In this document: piece after piece, positions 1 to 8,496 of the stretch
Layout of the letters: each line of letters begins with the position of its first letter
Position numbering within the stretch: the first letter of the stretch is position 1
NCBI GenBank assembly: GCA_902825945.1
Contig: CADECY010000046.1
Location: 1-58,484 of the forward strand
Length of the DNA stretch: 58,484 bases
Reading direction: 5' to 3'
Origin: an uncultured Acidobacteriota bacterium
Lineage (GTDB): Bacteria; Acidobacteriota; Terriglobia; Bryobacterales; Bryobacteraceae
Notes under the pieces: model-generated
What the model saw: the letters and a program-made list of their open reading frames with translations, nothing else
Told to the model about the DNA's origin: nothing
The model's database searches: none
Program-made: the position numbers and the translations under genes

Positions 1-50
1 CCGCCAGTATCGACGATCTCTCGCCTCCTCGCCTCGCTCAACCGCCGGAT

Positions 51-398
51 TTAGGATAAATCGATGATCTCCTGCAGGTGTTCGCTGCGAGTGGGCTGGC
101 GCCGGAAGTAGTCTTCGATGCTGGTGGCCCCGATGCCCAACTGTTCGCCCACGTAGCGCAACAACGCGCCGGGCACCGGACTATCCTTGCGCGGAGGCCA
201 GCCGGGGAACCGCAACAGACAGAGCTGAACGGCGAAGCCGAAGCGATTGGAGTCGCGGCGGCGGCGTTGAATCCCGAAGATCTCATCGGCGGATAGAGTC
301 CAGTAGCAGACGATGTCGCGCCGGCCGAGATCGAAGTGCGCGGTTTCGATCGGGTGGCGCTGCGCATCGGAAAGAAGAGCGTGCCGTGACATACCCAC
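51..398 (-). pseudogene. Tn3-type transposase, N-terminal fragment (DUF4158-like)
   Basis: The 115-residue product resembles the N-terminal domain of Tn3-family transposases. It has the typical segment with IQRRRR followed by NRFGFAVQLCLLRFPG, then a YVGEQLGI stretch. Full-length Tn3 transposases are close to 1000 residues, so most of the protein, including the DDE catalytic part, is missing. The reading frame stops right after the conserved HLQEIID segment, and nothing downstream to the window edge restores it. The gene lies about 20 bp downstream of another broken gene on the same strand. I see this as the scar of a transposon insertion followed by deletion. Confidence 0.75.
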
Positions 399-419
399 CA
401 GATTGCCAGGGCACTCCGG

Positions 420-994
420 TCAAGCCGTGGCGGCCTGCTTCCCATCACCGGGAGAGCTGGCCCGGCCCGGTGCGCGGCGTGGCAGGTTCGTCAACCCGGC
501 GTCGAGCGCATCGAAAGCGGTGTCGGCGGTGTGAACCAGCAGCACCAGTTGCCGCAGCAAGTCCTCGGCTCCCGCGCATTGAATCGTCACCAGCCCCGGG
601 CCGATCTCGATGGTAGCGGGCAGGCCAGTTGCGCCGAGCGATTCCAACTGCTGTTGGAGCACCGCATCGACGGGCACCTGCGACTTGCGGACGCGTGCCG
701 GTTCCGGCCGCAACGATTCAATGCGATCGCGAACGGACGCGCGCCGTTCGCTCTCCCAGCGCCAATCAGGTTTTCGTGAGCCTCACGCAGGCGAGCCATG
801 AGCAAGGCGCGGCTGATGACGAGAGAACCGCCGCGATACAGGGCACCGAAGCGGCGCAGCAGTTGGACGGCGGCGGTCTTGCGCAACTCGAACAGTTGCT
901 CGGCCATGCGGCGGTCGACCGGGTCGGTCGCGGTCAAGGCGAGCGCCTCGATCATGGCGGGAATTCGGCGAATCCAGGAAGGATAGGGGTTCAC
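420..994 (-). pseudogene. Frameshifted uncharacterised protein upstream of the transposase remnant
   Basis: Translation from the GTG at 994 gives MNPYPSWIRRIPAMIEAL and then an orderly helical segment (MAEQLFELRKTAAVQLLRRFG) to about position 780. From there the protein-like signal moves to another minus frame (RKPDWRWESERRASVRDRI, later VPVDAVLQQQLESLGATGL) and runs to a stop at 420. A single frameshift near 776-783 explains this. The rejoined product would be about 190 residues. It looks like an uncharacterised soil-bacterial family, and I cannot assign a function. A GGAGACC ribosome site lies just before the GTG. Confidence 0.6.
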
Positions 995-1007
995 GCGGTG
1001 GGTCTCC
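987..1007. repeat. 21-bp direct repeat, copy 1
   Basis: This 21-bp segment starts gggttcacgcggtg and ends ggtctcc. It is repeated exactly at 1329-1349. On the minus strand it contains the ribosome site and GTG start of the broken gene that ends at 420. Confidence 0.85.
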
Positions 1008-1328
1008 GGTGTTTCGATCTGGGGTCACTTTGCATTTTATTTGGCGAAAGGTTTTGCGGGCTATTTGGCGCAAGCCCGGCCCCGCTTGCCGGGGTGCTTG
1101 CCGCCTCAGCTCGAGCATTCAGCCCATGTTCCGCCATTGCGGCACCCCGGTTGATGGGCTTGAGGACTGCAGAAGCGGAACGGGAACCGTTCATGAACGC
1201 CAGAGATCCCGTGATCATATAGCAGATAGAAACGACCTTTTCGGCTTCGCTCCGATGCGACGCGGCAGCTCGGCACAGGCGGAACAGCGTTTTCGGCGAG
1301 CGGACGATCGATCCGTTCGGACGGCTAC

Positions 1329-1349
1329 GGGTTCACGCGGTGGGTCTCC
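1329..1349. repeat. 21-bp direct repeat, copy 2, with a degraded gene start
   Basis: This is an exact copy of the segment at 987-1007. On the minus strand the bases after its GTG read AACCCGTAGCC, against AACCCCTATCC in the first copy, so similarity runs a little beyond the repeat but with a stop at codon 4. It is probably the remnant of a second copy of the same gene. Confidence 0.65.
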
Positions 1350-1364
1350 AGTCTTTCACCACGT

Positions 1365-1384
1365 CAGCGAACGATCGTTCGCTG
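1365..1384. promoter_or_regulatory. 20-bp perfect palindrome followed by TTGACA
   Basis: CAGCGAACGATCGTTCGCTG is a perfect 20-bp inverted repeat with no spacer. It is followed directly by TTGACA at 1385-1390, a consensus -35 hexamer. No convincing -10 at 17 bp is visible. The arrangement suits a repressor operator, but no intact gene lies close downstream. Confidence 0.5.
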
Positions 1385-2562
1385 TTGACATAAGACCGAT
1401 TATCGGAGATCGCCCAACGTTAAAAACACTTGGGTTGGACGTTGCCCCTTCCGATGCCCTTGCCCGAGCCCTGGCGGGCACGCAGGCCTTAGCGTATGTT
1501 TTTGGCCGTTTTGTTACGGGTGGCCTCGTACAAAGGCCGTTGCGCGAACGGCACCGTGCGTTTTCGGGATTCTTGCGTTGCGAAAAGGTATTGCACTACG
1601 GAATCGATTGGCGATACATTTGCGCAAGGTTGATCTTGCTACGCTCGCGTCCCTACCGATGATCAGGACTCCGCCGCGCGCCGGCAGCGCCATTCAGGGC
1701 TGCGAAAGACGCGCATCCAGCGGGTAAGGACGTCCTGAAGCATCTTGGATCTTCGCTCGCGAAAATTGACCCGTTATGCTGTGCATGGCACGATGGGTCC
1801 ATTCTCGTGAGCGCCCTTGGGGCCGAGTGCGTGCGGCCCTCGATAAAAATGCCTGATCCCAACCCGCTGGCGGACCTGCGGATGGTGTTGGACCAATTCG
1901 GTTGAGTTTCGAGCACTCGATGTCCGGTTGGCCACGTCGGAAAGAGAAACTTGAGTTCTCGAAGCGATCTGAATCCGGGGGGCTTCGTTCACCTGATTAG
2001 CGGCAACCCACGGGGCTTCTTTGACGCTGCCACGACCGCAGTGCCAACAAGTATGCCCGTAGAACTCCCACACAGCCTTGTGCAAGCGTGCCTACCCTGC
2101 AGCGTTCTAGCTCTGCAACCTCCAGCCAGGCCATTTCGCGCTGCGAGCCCTCCGAAGAGCCGAATGGATTCACAACAACATCTCACGAATTTCGCGATCA
2201 TCCGCGCGGTAGCTGGACCAACCGCCCCTGTGCATCACACCACGGCGGCCCCGCTGACCCTGAGCCAATCGCGTGATCAGCATCCACAAAACATTCCGAC
2301 TCGAAATTGTTCGAATGCGTAAACCCAGCCCGATCAACGGGATTCAGCCAGCACTCTCCCCGCCGTGGAAAACCCCTTACCGCGGTAACAACGAAACGGA
2401 AAATAGTTCACTCCCCGCCAAACCCAACAGAACAAACCACTGAACCCCATTTTTCCCACCCCCAGGGTGCGGTTGAATCGGCAAAACCCATTTGACACCG
2501 CGAGATCCTAATCGCGGGGCGGTAAGCTACGCCCGAAACTCGAATCTCGAGGTGGTCAGAAA

Positions 2563-3408
2563 ATGTTTCGAACAGAATCGCAGCGGAATGCGAGCCGCGA
2601 AAACGGCGCAAAGAGCCACGGGCCGGTCACGCCCGAAGGCAAGGAGCGCTCCTCCCGCAACGCAGCCAGGCACGGACTGTTCTCCGATTCCGTTCTCCTC
2701 CAGCCCGAGAACCGCGCCGCCTGGAACCAACTCGCCGAAGACTTGGTCGCACGCTTCAACCCCGCGGACAACGTCGAACTCGCGATCATCCACGACATGG
2801 CCGTCACGCAATGGCGCAAGGAGCGCGCTCAGAATATGGAAGCCGCCATCCTCGACATGGAGTACCAGATCATCGACATGACCGAGAGCGAAGCCGAAGT
2901 CGCCGGCGACGAAATCCGCCGCATCGCCCTTGCCTGGTCCAACGCCGTCGGCAAACACAAGGCGCTCGACGATCTAAACCGGCAAACCATCCGTCTCGGT
3001 AACTACTGGATGCGCCTCCACAGGAAGCTGAAGGAGCTCCAAGCAGACCGGAATGCGGCCGAACCGGCGCGGGCGGCGGGCGATGCACCCCCGCCGGAAC
3101 CCGTGAAACCGGAATCGAAAAACGAACCCGGTGTCGTCGAAATTTCTTCCTTTCAACGGCCTGCCGCCCCACCGGCACCCGCTACTCCGCGAACTGGCAC
3201 TGAACCAAACGGAGCCGCGACCGCAAGGGAGTCGGTGGTCAATCCCGAAAACAAGGTCGGCCAACCATGTACTGCAAGTAACGCTCCTCGAACACCGCGA
3301 AGGCGGCCCGCAACCGCGATGGCTGCCCGAAAAGTGGACTCCGGCTCGGCAAACATCGCACGCGCAACCGGACGCGCTCGGCACGGACACCGCAAGTGTC
3401 GCCGATGA
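2563..3408 (+). CDS. GPRTPEGK-motif protein of the terminase cassette
   Basis: The 281-residue product opens with SQRNASRENGAKSHGPVTPEGKERSSRNAARHGL. This matches the N-terminal motif (N...STGPRTPEGKARSSRNA..HGL) of a large uncharacterised family common in Acidobacteria and Planctomycetes. A mostly helical region follows to about residue 165, then a proline-rich, low-complexity tail. No enzyme signature is visible, and a nucleic-acid-binding or adaptor role would be a guess. A GAGGTGG ribosome site lies eight bases before the ATG. The last 278 bases overlap the next gene in a different frame, so the true C-terminus is uncertain. It lies upstream of a terminase-like gene. Confidence 0.75.
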   Translation: MFRTESQRNASRENGAKSHGPVTPEGKERSSRNAARHGLFSDSVLLQPENRAAWNQLAEDLVARFNPADNVELAIIHDMAVTQWRKERAQNMEAAILDMEYQIIDMTESEAEVAGDEIRRIALAWSNAVGKHKALDDLNRQTIRLGNYWMRLHRKLKELQADRNAAEPARAAGDAPPPEPVKPESKNEPGVVEISSFQRPAAPPAPATPRTGTEPNGAATARESVVNPENKVGQPCTASNAPRTPRRRPATAMAARKVDSGSANIARATGRARHGHRKCRR

Positions 3409-3652
3409 CACCGAAACTCCGGAGGCCGCCGCGCTCACCATCTCGATGATCGAAGCCATGCTGCGTCTCATCGCGCGCCATCCGGGCCTGGTCGAAAAGG
3501 TCGCACACGCAATTCCCAAGCAGCCGGGTCAGTCGCACCTCGACAACTTCAACTCCATGATGGCCGCCATCTCCGATCAGGCGCGCTACCATCCTGGTCT
3601 CGGCGTAGCCATATCGGACACGCTGGAGCCGTTCCAGGAGCAAGGGCAATGA
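3131..3652 (+). CDS. Uncharacterised protein overlapping the cassette's first gene
   Basis: The 173-residue frame has a credible coding section in its second half: helical EAAALTISMIEAMLRLIARHPGLVEKV, then SHLDNFNSMMAAISDQARYHPGLG. The start is uncertain. The ATG at 3131 gives a 278-bp out-of-frame overlap with the preceding gene. A later start, or a frameshift joining the two frames into one protein, is equally possible. Its stop overlaps the terminase-like start as ATGA, which indicates translational coupling. I do not recognise the family. A small-terminase-like partner for the downstream ATPase is one idea, with no motif to support it. Confidence 0.55.
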   Translation: MSSKFLPFNGLPPHRHPLLRELALNQTEPRPQGSRWSIPKTRSANHVLQVTLLEHREGGPQPRWLPEKWTPARQTSHAQPDALGTDTASVADDTETPEAAALTISMIEAMLRLIARHPGLVEKVAHAIPKQPGQSHLDNFNSMMAAISDQARYHPGLGVAISDTLEPFQEQGQ

Positions 3653-5193
3653 ACCGCCAACCCTCCGAAGCAAATCACGTTCATTCACGTGTATTCACGG
3701 CGATTCTGGGTTCCTCGAAGCAGTGGACCTACCGGAACCACCCGGTCCGCTTCGCACGCGAGATTCTCGGCTTCGAACCCGACGCCAACCAAGCCCGCGT
3801 GCTCAGTGTCGACGCCCAACGTGTCATCCTCGCCTGTCACCGTCAGTTCGGCAAATCGACCACTGCGGCAGTCAAGGCGATCCATCACGCAGTCCAGTCG
3901 CCGGACTCCACCACCATCATCGTCGCCCCCACTCTCCGTCAAGGTGGGCTCCTGCTCGACACCATCCATCGCTTCGCCCGCAAACTCGATCTCGAAATCA
4001 AACCCGACAAGTACAACCGTCCCGCGCTCGTTCTTCCGAATCACGCGCGTGTGATCGCCGTGCCGTCCGAAGAGCACAACATCCGAGGCTTCTCCGCGGT
4101 CTCACTGCTACTGATTGACGAAGCAGCAAGAGTCCCGGACGAAGTCTGGTCCGCCGTCCTCCCGATGGTCTCCACCGTCGACGGTGCCGTCTGGCTCATG
4201 TCCACTCCCGCTGGCAAGCGGGGCTTCTTCGCCGGCATGTGGTTCAACGGTGACACCAAATGGAACCGCATTCGCGCCACGGCCGATCAAAGCACGCGTA
4301 TCTCCGCCGCAGTGCTCGAAGACCAGCGCAACAGTCTCTCCAAACGCCAATTCGCGCAAGACTACCTCTGCGAATTCGGCGATTTCGAAGATCAGGTCTT
4401 CCGCACCGCCTCCGTCGAGCAGGCTTTCAGGAAGGATGTCGATCCGCTCACCATCACACGCGGCTGGCGTCGAGACGTTCATCATCCGCGAGCCACGGAC
4501 TTCGGCTTCTACGTCGGCCTCGACCTCGCGAAGTCGCACGACTACACCGCGATCGTGATTCTCGAACTCCACACCTGGGAGAACGGTTGGGTCAATACCG
4601 CAACACTCGAGCGCCTAACCGACACCACGCTCCGGGTCCGTCATCTGGAGCGCATGAAGGACAGGCCCTACACCGAAGTGCTGAACCGCTTGTCGGAGAT
4701 CGTGAACTTCCTCGGCCAGCGGACCGTCGTCATGGCCGACGCCACCGGACTCGGCGCCCCCTTCATCGACTTCCTTCGCGCCTCGACACTCCGCCTCCGC
4801 AACGACGCACCGAATCGAGCACCATGCGAGATCCCGGCGCGCGAGAACCAGTACCGGCAACACGGCTACCTGCTCCCGGTCACGATCATCGCGAGCGGGA
4901 CCGCGGGTTCCACGGGCAAAGGAGGCTACAACGTCCCGAAGGTCGATCTCATCGAAACGCTCGACCGCATGCTCGAAGCCGGCCGTCTCGAAGTTTCGGC
5001 GAATCTCGCCGAAGCGGAAACACTGAAAGGCGAACTGCTCAGTCTCCGTCGCAAGGGCAACACCTATGAGCCGCACTCATCGCTCGTCCACGACGATCTC
5101 CTGATGTCGCTCGCGCTAGCCGCATGGCGAGTCAGCCGCTACCGCAAGGACCGCCTTCAACCGCCGCCGGACGTCTACAAGAGGCGCGCATGA
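3649..5193 (+). CDS. Terminase large subunit-like ATPase/nuclease
   Basis: This 514-residue protein has the two-domain build of phage large terminases. The ATPase has a Walker A-like segment HRQFGKST near residues 64-71, a Walker B with LLLIDEA at 153-159, and LMSTPAGKRGFF at about 183-194, typical of motif III. The RNase H-like nuclease has candidate acidic residues D292 (GLDLAKSHDYTA), D364 (VVMADATG) and D482/D483 (HDDLLMSLALA). Phage terminases package DNA into procapsids, but no portal, capsid, protease or tail gene lies nearby. It may be a domesticated or mobile relative. The start overlaps the previous stop (ATGA), and its own stop overlaps the next ATG in the same way. The frame is intact. 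Confidence 0.85.
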   Translation: MNRQPSEANHVHSRVFTAILGSSKQWTYRNHPVRFAREILGFEPDANQARVLSVDAQRVILACHRQFGKSTTAAVKAIHHAVQSPDSTTIIVAPTLRQGGLLLDTIHRFARKLDLEIKPDKYNRPALVLPNHARVIAVPSEEHNIRGFSAVSLLLIDEAARVPDEVWSAVLPMVSTVDGAVWLMSTPAGKRGFFAGMWFNGDTKWNRIRATADQSTRISAAVLEDQRNSLSKRQFAQDYLCEFGDFEDQVFRTASVEQAFRKDVDPLTITRGWRRDVHHPRATDFGFYVGLDLAKSHDYTAIVILELHTWENGWVNTATLERLTDTTLRVRHLERMKDRPYTEVLNRLSEIVNFLGQRTVVMADATGLGAPFIDFLRASTLRLRNDAPNRAPCEIPARENQYRQHGYLLPVTIIASGTAGSTGKGGYNVPKVDLIETLDRMLEAGRLEVSANLAEAETLKGELLSLRRKGNTYEPHSSLVHDDLLMSLALAAWRVSRYRKDRLQPPPDVYKRRA

Positions 5194-5363
5194 TCAGCCG
5201 GAAACGCTCGTTGCGTCCCCTGGCGGCATTGCGGCTTGGCGAGGAGTTGGAAGCCGCAACGAGCCGCAATCCGAGCTGCAAACTACACTCGGTAGGCATC
5301 CCGAGACTGTATCGCGGTTCGGCTGCCGACGGTTCCTCGCCGCCTCGCCCCCTGATAAAGTAG
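5190..5363 (+). CDS. Short third ORF of the terminase cassette
   Basis: A 57-residue frame starts at an ATG overlapping the terminase-like stop (ATGA) and reads MISRKRSLRPLAALRLGEELEAA, ending about ten bases before the next gene. It has no recognisable domain. The overlap and the basic start support translation, but the downstream half looks non-coding, so it may be the stump of a truncated third cassette gene. Confidence 0.35.
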   Translation: MISRKRSLRPLAALRLGEELEAATSRNPSCKLHSVGIPRLYRGSAADGSSPPRPLIK

Positions 5364-5371
5364 TCTTCCAT

Positions 5372-7132
5372 ATGCGAGTCTCGATCCTCCTCCTCCTCGC
5401 CCTCGTCCCGGCCAGCGCCGAGCAATCCCATGTCCTCGAGAAGATCCGGGTCGACGGTCATGTCGCGGTCCCCATGCGCGACGGCGTCAAGCTCTTTGCC
5501 GACATCTACCGGCCCGCTCGCGAAGGCCGGTTCCCGGTCATCATCACACGCACTCCCTACAGTGTCCAGCGTGACGGCATGCATCAGGCCGTGATCGATT
5601 TCGCGCGGCGCGGCTACGTGGTGGTGATCCAGGATACCCGGGGACGCTACGAATCGGAGGGCGCCTGGGACCCGTTCCGCAACGAAGCCAACGACGGGTA
5701 CGACACCGTCGAGTGGACCGCGCGCCAGCCTTGGTCGAACGGCAAGACCGGCATGCACGGCGGCTCCTACCTCGGACATGTCCAGTGGCAGGCAGCCACG
5801 CTCGCACCGCCCCACCTTACCGCGATCTTTCCGTCGCTCGCCTCGACCAGCATCTATCACAACACGATGTACCACGGGGGCGCCTTCAAACTCGCGGTCG
5901 CCTACGGATGGGGCGTCGTGCGCATGCCGAACCGCATCATGAATCCGCAATATTGGCACATGGAACCGAACTCACCGCCCGAGCTTCGCTACGAGAATCT
6001 GATCTGGAAGCTGCCGTTGCGCGAGATCGACACGATGTCGTCTGGCCAGAAGGTCGGCTTCTTCCGCGACTGGCTCGCGCATCAGACCTACGATGCGTAC
6101 TGGAAAAAGATCAGCGACGAGGAGCGATTCGACAAGGTAAAGGTCCCGGCGCACGGCTTCGGAGGATGGTATGACCTGCTGCTCGGCGGCACGCTCAACG
6201 GATACACCGGCGTTCGCGCGAAAGGCGCCACCGAGGCGGCGCGAAAAGGCGCGCGCATCATCGTTGGACCTTGGGGTCACGGAGCGTCGCAGAAGTTCGG
6301 CGACATCGACTTTGGACCACAGGCGATGCGCAACATCTTCGACCTCGAGATGCGCTGGAACGATCACTACCTGAAGGGCATCGACAACGGCATCGACCGC
6401 GAACCACCGGTCGAGATCTTCTTCATGGGCGCGAATAAGTGGGCGAAGGCCGCCGATTGGCCCCTGCCGGACGCCAAGCCCACCCCCTTCTATCTCGCGA
6501 GCGGAGGGCACGCCAATTCGCTCCGCGGTGACGGACGCATCGAGAGCAAGCTCGCTCGAGGCGCGGCGTCCGATCGATATACGTACGATCCCGACAATCC
6601 GGTTCCGAGCCACGGCGGCAATGATTGCTGCGGCGCGCCGTTCCCAACCGGACCACGCGATCAGCGCGTGATCGAATCGCGGAATGACGTGCTCGTTTAT
6701 ACGAGCGAAGTGTTGACGAAGCCGCTCGCCATCGCCGGTCCAGTCCGCATGAAGCTGTGGGCCGCGACCGATGGCCGCGATACGGACTTCATGATCAAGC
6801 TCGTTGACGTCCACCCGAACGGCTACGCGATGAACATCGCCGAGGGAATCCTGCGCGCGCGATTTCACAAAGGGCTCGAACGTATGGAACTCCTCGAACC
6901 GAATCGCCCCTACGAACTCGACATCGACATGCGCGGTACGGCGAACGTCTTCCTGCCGGGCCATCGCATCCGGGTCGATGTCACGAGCAGCAACTTCCCG
7001 CAGTTCGATCGCAACCCCAATACGGGCGAGGATCTCGGCACATCGGAGCGCACGCGTATCGCTCAGCAGACAATTTTCCACGACGGACAGAGGGCGTCGC
7101 ACATCATCCTGCCGGTCGTCCCGGAGCCGTAG
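5372..7132 (+). CDS. CocE/NonD family hydrolase (peptidase S15-like), secreted
   Basis: This 586-residue alpha/beta hydrolase belongs to the X-Pro dipeptidyl-peptidase S15 / cocaine esterase group, which includes alpha-amino-acid ester hydrolases. Residues 1-17 form a signal peptide. The catalytic triad is visible: Ser132 in GGSYLG, Asp268 in GGWYD and His303 in GPWGHG. The last third is a jelly-roll PepX_C-type domain with the segment RMKLWAATDGRDTDFMIKLVDVHPNG and the usual HRIRVDVTSSNFPQFDRN. The substrate is probably an ester or amide in the periplasm, and sequence does not say which. The spacing and the gap behind it suggest a single-gene unit. Confidence 0.9.
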   Translation: MRVSILLLLALVPASAEQSHVLEKIRVDGHVAVPMRDGVKLFADIYRPAREGRFPVIITRTPYSVQRDGMHQAVIDFARRGYVVVIQDTRGRYESEGAWDPFRNEANDGYDTVEWTARQPWSNGKTGMHGGSYLGHVQWQAATLAPPHLTAIFPSLASTSIYHNTMYHGGAFKLAVAYGWGVVRMPNRIMNPQYWHMEPNSPPELRYENLIWKLPLREIDTMSSGQKVGFFRDWLAHQTYDAYWKKISDEERFDKVKVPAHGFGGWYDLLLGGTLNGYTGVRAKGATEAARKGARIIVGPWGHGASQKFGDIDFGPQAMRNIFDLEMRWNDHYLKGIDNGIDREPPVEIFFMGANKWAKAADWPLPDAKPTPFYLASGGHANSLRGDGRIESKLARGAASDRYTYDPDNPVPSHGGNDCCGAPFPTGPRDQRVIESRNDVLVYTSEVLTKPLAIAGPVRMKLWAATDGRDTDFMIKLVDVHPNGYAMNIAEGILRARFHKGLERMELLEPNRPYELDIDMRGTANVFLPGHRIRVDVTSSNFPQFDRNPNTGEDLGTSERTRIAQQTIFHDGQRASHIILPVVPEP

Positions 7133-7314
7133 GCCGCCCACCTGCTGTGATCGAGCACTTGTGAGCCTCATCATCGACGGCTATTTCCGGAACCGGCAGG
7201 ACGGCTTCGAGTTCGTCAGCGGTCCCCGTCTGAAGATCGTGAAGACACGAAATCAGCAGTGAGCACTCGACCGCGAGCCGGGCAGCGCCGATCGTACTTG
7301 CGATACTGATCGAT

Positions 7315-8487
7315 ATGAAGGTTTCCTACACTGGAGCGCTCTTCGCGCTCGGCGCTCTCACCGTGCTCGCCGCCGAGCCCGAGCAGCTTTTCAACGGACG
7401 CGACCTCACCGGTTGGCGCATGACCGGCCCCGGCCGCTTCGAAATCAAGAACGGTTTGCTCGAGACCGTTGGCGGCATGGGCCTGCTCTACTACGAGGGC
7501 CGCAAGTTCGGTGACACCACGATCCGTGTCGTCTTCAAGACCACCGGACAGCGCGACAATTCGGGGATCTACATTCGCATGCCCGATCCTCCCACCGATC
7601 CCTGGTATGGGGTCCACAATGGATTCGAGGTACAAATCGACGGCGCGGGTGATGAGTGGCATTCGACCGGCGCGATCTATTCGCTAAGCAAGGTCAGCAA
7701 GCGCATGCAGAAGCCGGCGGGCGAATGGAACACGATGGAGATCCGTCTGCAGGGCCCGGTCACCACGATCTCGCTCAACGGCGAGGTGGTGAACACGTTC
7801 GACCCGGGCGCCTCCGTGCCCGAGCGCAAGCAATGGTTCGAGCCCGTTCGCGGACCTAGGCCCGATTCCGGATACATCGGCATCCAGAACCACGACAATC
7901 GCTCGACGGTCTACTTCAAGGAGATCAGCGTCATCGCATCCGAGCCGGGGCCGGGACTCACATCAACCGATCGAAGCAAGCTGATGAGCTACCTCCACGC
8001 CACACGCAAGCAGTACCTCGACATCGTCAACGGAGCCAGCGCCGCGCAGTGGAGTTTCAAGCCCGCGCCCGAAAAGTGGTCGCTGGCCGAAGTTGCCGAG
8101 CATCTCGCAATGAGCGAGGGCTTCCTCGCGGGCTTCGCGATGTCGGGGCTGAAGAACTCCGTACCCGATCCGGGCGCGAGCAAGATCACCGACGAAGCGA
8201 TCACGAAGATGATCGCCGATCGCTCGCAAAAAGCCACGGCACCGGAGCCTTTGAAACCGTCGGGAAAACTGTCCCGTGAACAGATCGTCGCCCGCTTCGA
8301 GCAGGCACGAGCCCGGAACATTCAATGGGCCGAGCGGACCGGCGACCCCGCGCGCGCCCGCTTCGTCAAGGGTCCGATGGGCACGCTCGACGTCTATCAG
8401 ATGTTCCTGATGATCGGTGCGCATACCGAACGCCATCTCGCGCAGATGCGAGAGGTGCAGTCCTCGTCCGGCTATCCGGCTAAATAG
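7315..8487 (+). CDS. DUF1080 (3-keto-glycoside hydrolase-like) fused to a DinB-like domain
   Basis: This 390-residue exported protein has two domains. Residues 20-205 are DUF1080, a concanavalin-like fold (LFNGRDLTGWR, FKTTGQRDNSGIYIRMP, GEWNTMEIRL, GYIGIQNHD); characterised DUF1080 members act on 3-keto-glycosides. Residues 220-385 are a four-helix DinB-like domain whose metal triad appears as His263 (VAEHL), His370 and His374 (HTERH). The pairing of an extracytoplasmic sugar-binding domain with a DinB fold is unusual. Frame and spacing look continuous, so I take the fusion as real. It heads a run of plus-strand genes. Confidence 0.85.
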   Translation: MKVSYTGALFALGALTVLAAEPEQLFNGRDLTGWRMTGPGRFEIKNGLLETVGGMGLLYYEGRKFGDTTIRVVFKTTGQRDNSGIYIRMPDPPTDPWYGVHNGFEVQIDGAGDEWHSTGAIYSLSKVSKRMQKPAGEWNTMEIRLQGPVTTISLNGEVVNTFDPGASVPERKQWFEPVRGPRPDSGYIGIQNHDNRSTVYFKEISVIASEPGPGLTSTDRSKLMSYLHATRKQYLDIVNGASAAQWSFKPAPEKWSLAEVAEHLAMSEGFLAGFAMSGLKNSVPDPGASKITDEAITKMIADRSQKATAPEPLKPSGKLSREQIVARFEQARARNIQWAERTGDPARARFVKGPMGTLDVYQMFLMIGAHTERHLAQMREVQSSSGYPAK

Positions 8488-8496
8488 GTGAACCGC

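Larger units (their letters stand above)
1000..2562. other. Gene-poor, decayed region
   Basis: No intact gene could be supported here. There are short frames with a coding look but no plausible start. One is a plus-strand tail of about 80 codons ending at 1905 with PNPLADLRMVLDQFG. Another is a minus-strand frame from 2085 that begins FYGHTCWHCGRG, weakly like the start of an HNH domain. The stretch from about 2300 to 2560 is richer in A and C than its surroundings. The region looks like eroded mobile or foreign DNA. Confidence 0.5.

Noticed and set aside
1009..1662. 217-codon plus-strand frame
   Set aside because: It begins antisense to the start of the broken gene at 994, lacks a ribosome site, spans the 21-bp repeat and 20-bp palindrome, and its sequence has no domain-like pattern.
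2563..5363. Complete prophage
   Set aside because: Only a terminase-like gene is present; no integrase, portal, capsid, tail or lysis genes are found within the flanking kilobases.
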